Positions 62,853 to 64,000 of a stretch of 64,000 nucleotides of DNA are shown here, piece after piece. The notes beneath the pieces are model-generated. The model ran no database searches, was not told the DNA's origin, and worked only from the letters and a program-made list of their open reading frames with translations. Position 1 is the first letter of the stretch. Each line of letters starts with the position of its first letter. The position numbers and the translations under genes are program-made. The stretch comes from Bombilactobacillus mellis (GTDB lineage Bacteria > Bacillota > Bacilli > Lactobacillales > Lactobacillaceae), in assembly GCF_000967245.1 (NCBI RefSeq), contig NZ_KQ033877.1:624770-688769 (forward strand), given 5' to 3'.

Positions 62853-64000
62853 TAAAGGCGATCTGATCGCTAAGCGTTATTTGATTTTAGACACACTGGG
62901 CGAAGGCGGCATGTCTAATGTTTATCTGGCCGAAGATACTTATCTGCACCGCAAAGTGGCTTTAAAGAGTTTACGTGCGGATTTACAAAATGATCAGCAA
63001 ATCAGATTACGTTTTCAACGTGAATCACGGGCAATGAGTAAATTATCCAGTCCCTATATTGTGAATATTTTGGATGTAGGTGATGAAGAGCTTCCTTTTA
63101 TCGTTATGGAATATGTTCCCGGATGCAGCCTTAAAAAGTATATTAAACAGAACTATCCTTTGCCTTACCAGCAAGTAGTAGATTTGATGGAAGAGATTTT
63201 AAAGGGTGTGGCAGTTGCGCATACTCATGGGATTATTCATCGGGATTTAAAACCACAAAATGTGATGATTACTCCGGATCATCATGCTAAGGTAGCTGAT
63301 TTTGGCATTGCTTTATCCCAAGGTGAACAATCTATTACCCAAACAAACTCTACGATGGGCTCAGTTCACTATATGGCTCCGGAGCGGGTACGCGGACAAC
63401 AAGCGAGCATTCAGTCCGATATTTATGCTTTGGGAATTATTCTTTATGAAATGTTAACCAATAAGTTGCCCTTTGATGGCGACACTTCTTTAGCGATTGC
63501 TTTAAAACATTTTAACGAAGCAACCCCCAGTTTAAGGCGGGAGCATCCCGATATTCCTCAAGCCTTAGAAAATGTTGTCTTTAAAGCAACTGCTAAAGAT
63601 TCAAAACAGCGTTATACTAGTGCTTTAGCCATGGCTGCTGATCTGAAAACTACGCTTTCACCTCAGCGGGCGCATGAACCGGTTTTTGTTGCCTTAGCTG
63701 CAGATACTAAGCCAATTGGTAACGATGAAGAAAAGACTAAGGTTATGGCGCAGGTGGCCGATGACAACAAAAACAAAGCTCAAAATAAGCCTGGAAAAAA
63801 ACCTTGGTATCAAAAAAAATGGTTGTGGTTGATAAGTCTTTTGGGAGTAGTTTTAGCAATTATTGGCTTGATTTGGTTAAATGATCGTAAAGAAGTCTCA
63901 GTGCCAGACGTGGCTAATTTAAGCCCGGCCCAAGCACGGGCAGTTTTAGGTAACTCGCAGTTGAAAGCTCAAATTTCCGGCAATGAATATAGTAATCGTG
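62845..64000 (+). CDS. prkC: PASTA-domain Ser/Thr protein kinase (PrkC/StkP), truncated by the window end
   Basis: At least 385 codons, open to the window edge. The kinase domain is 1-270: GEGGMSNVYLAED, catalytic VALKSL Lys, HRDLKPQN, DFG and the activation loop with Thr-rich ITQTNSTMGS. A juxtamembrane region and one membrane span (about 328-347, WLWLISLLGVVLAIIGLIWL) lead to the first extracellular PASTA domain (VSVPDVANLSPAQARAVL). It senses muropeptides or lipid II in relatives. Paired with the phosphatase upstream. Confidence 0.95.
   Translation, partial: MINKGDLIAKRYLILDTLGEGGMSNVYLAEDTYLHRKVALKSLRADLQNDQQIRLRFQRESRAMSKLSSPYIVNILDVGDEELPFIVMEYVPGCSLKKYIKQNYPLPYQQVVDLMEEILKGVAVAHTHGIIHRDLKPQNVMITPDHHAKVADFGIALSQGEQSITQTNSTMGSVHYMAPERVRGQQASIQSDIYALGIILYEMLTNKLPFDGDTSLAIALKHFNEATPSLRREHPDIPQALENVVFKATAKDSKQRYTSALAMAADLKTTLSPQRAHEPVFVALAADTKPIGNDEEKTKVMAQVADDNKNKAQNKPGKKPWYQKKWLWLISLLGVVLAIIGLIWLNDRKEVSVPDVANLSPAQARAVLGNSQLKAQISGNEYSNR

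Overview
This 64 kb window is low-GC DNA (I judge a little under 40% G+C by eye) from the chromosome of a member of the Lactobacillaceae. Gene order and signals are those of Lactobacillales core genome: murC-polA-mutM-coaE-nrdR-dnaB-dnaI, tRNA-sensing T-boxes before thrS and pheST, an L20-type leader before infC-rpmI-rplT, yqeG-yqeH-yhbY-nadD-yqeK-rsfS, ynbB-glnR-glnA, rplU-prp-rpmA, efp-yqhY-nusB-folD-xseAB-ispA-tlyA-recN, and gmk-rpoZ-priA-fmt-rsmB-stp-prkC. Almost everything reads left to right. The exceptions are the yidC/acylphosphatase pair, a DUF3042 gene and one small basic protein gene. I cannot name the species.

Layout. 1-7.3 kb: end of murC, then DNA replication and repair genes with coaE and nrdR. 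7.3-13.3 kb: T-box/thrS, class III fructose bisphosphatase, a mini cytochrome-b5-like protein, and the IF3/L35/L20 operon. 13.4-18.7 kb: ribosome assembly and NAD operon. 18.8-22.6 kb: 6-phosphogluconate dehydrogenase and an ArlRS/LisRK-type two-component system. 22.6-24.1 kb (minus): YidC2 and acylphosphatase. 24.1-30.5 kb: an rRNA methyltransferase, an HD protein, T-box/pheST and mltG. 30.6-37.5 kb: udk, greA, a HesB-like protein, PBP2b, L33, 5-FTHF cyclo-ligase, rhomboid, glucokinase and a rhodanese-like protein. 37.6-42 kb: DUF3042, miaA, ynbB, GlnR-controlled glnRA and tRNA-Arg(TCT). 42-46.5 kb: an A+T-rich accessory pocket holding one large secreted surface protein. 46.5-64 kb: a quinone-reductase-like gene, small genes of unknown function, L21/L27, EF-P, folate/isoprenoid/DNA repair genes, then priA to the Ser/Thr kinase gene prkC, which runs off the window.

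Most of the window is ordinary housekeeping, but several genes depart from their families at key residues. ThrRS keeps its full editing domain yet lacks all four residues of the HxxxH...CxxxH editing site. FolD keeps its NADP-binding half but lacks the catalytic Lys, Gln and Asp. The surface protein ends in a WxL-like domain in which both Trp-x-Leu motifs have become Tyr-x-Val/Ile. A rhodanese-fold protein lacks its cysteine. Several genes appear to begin at codons other than ATG/GTG/TTG (ATA for infC, CTG for yqeG, ATC for the quinone reductase, unresolved for fbp). These are the places worth a second look. I found no CRISPR array, intact mobile element, prophage or obvious new defence system.
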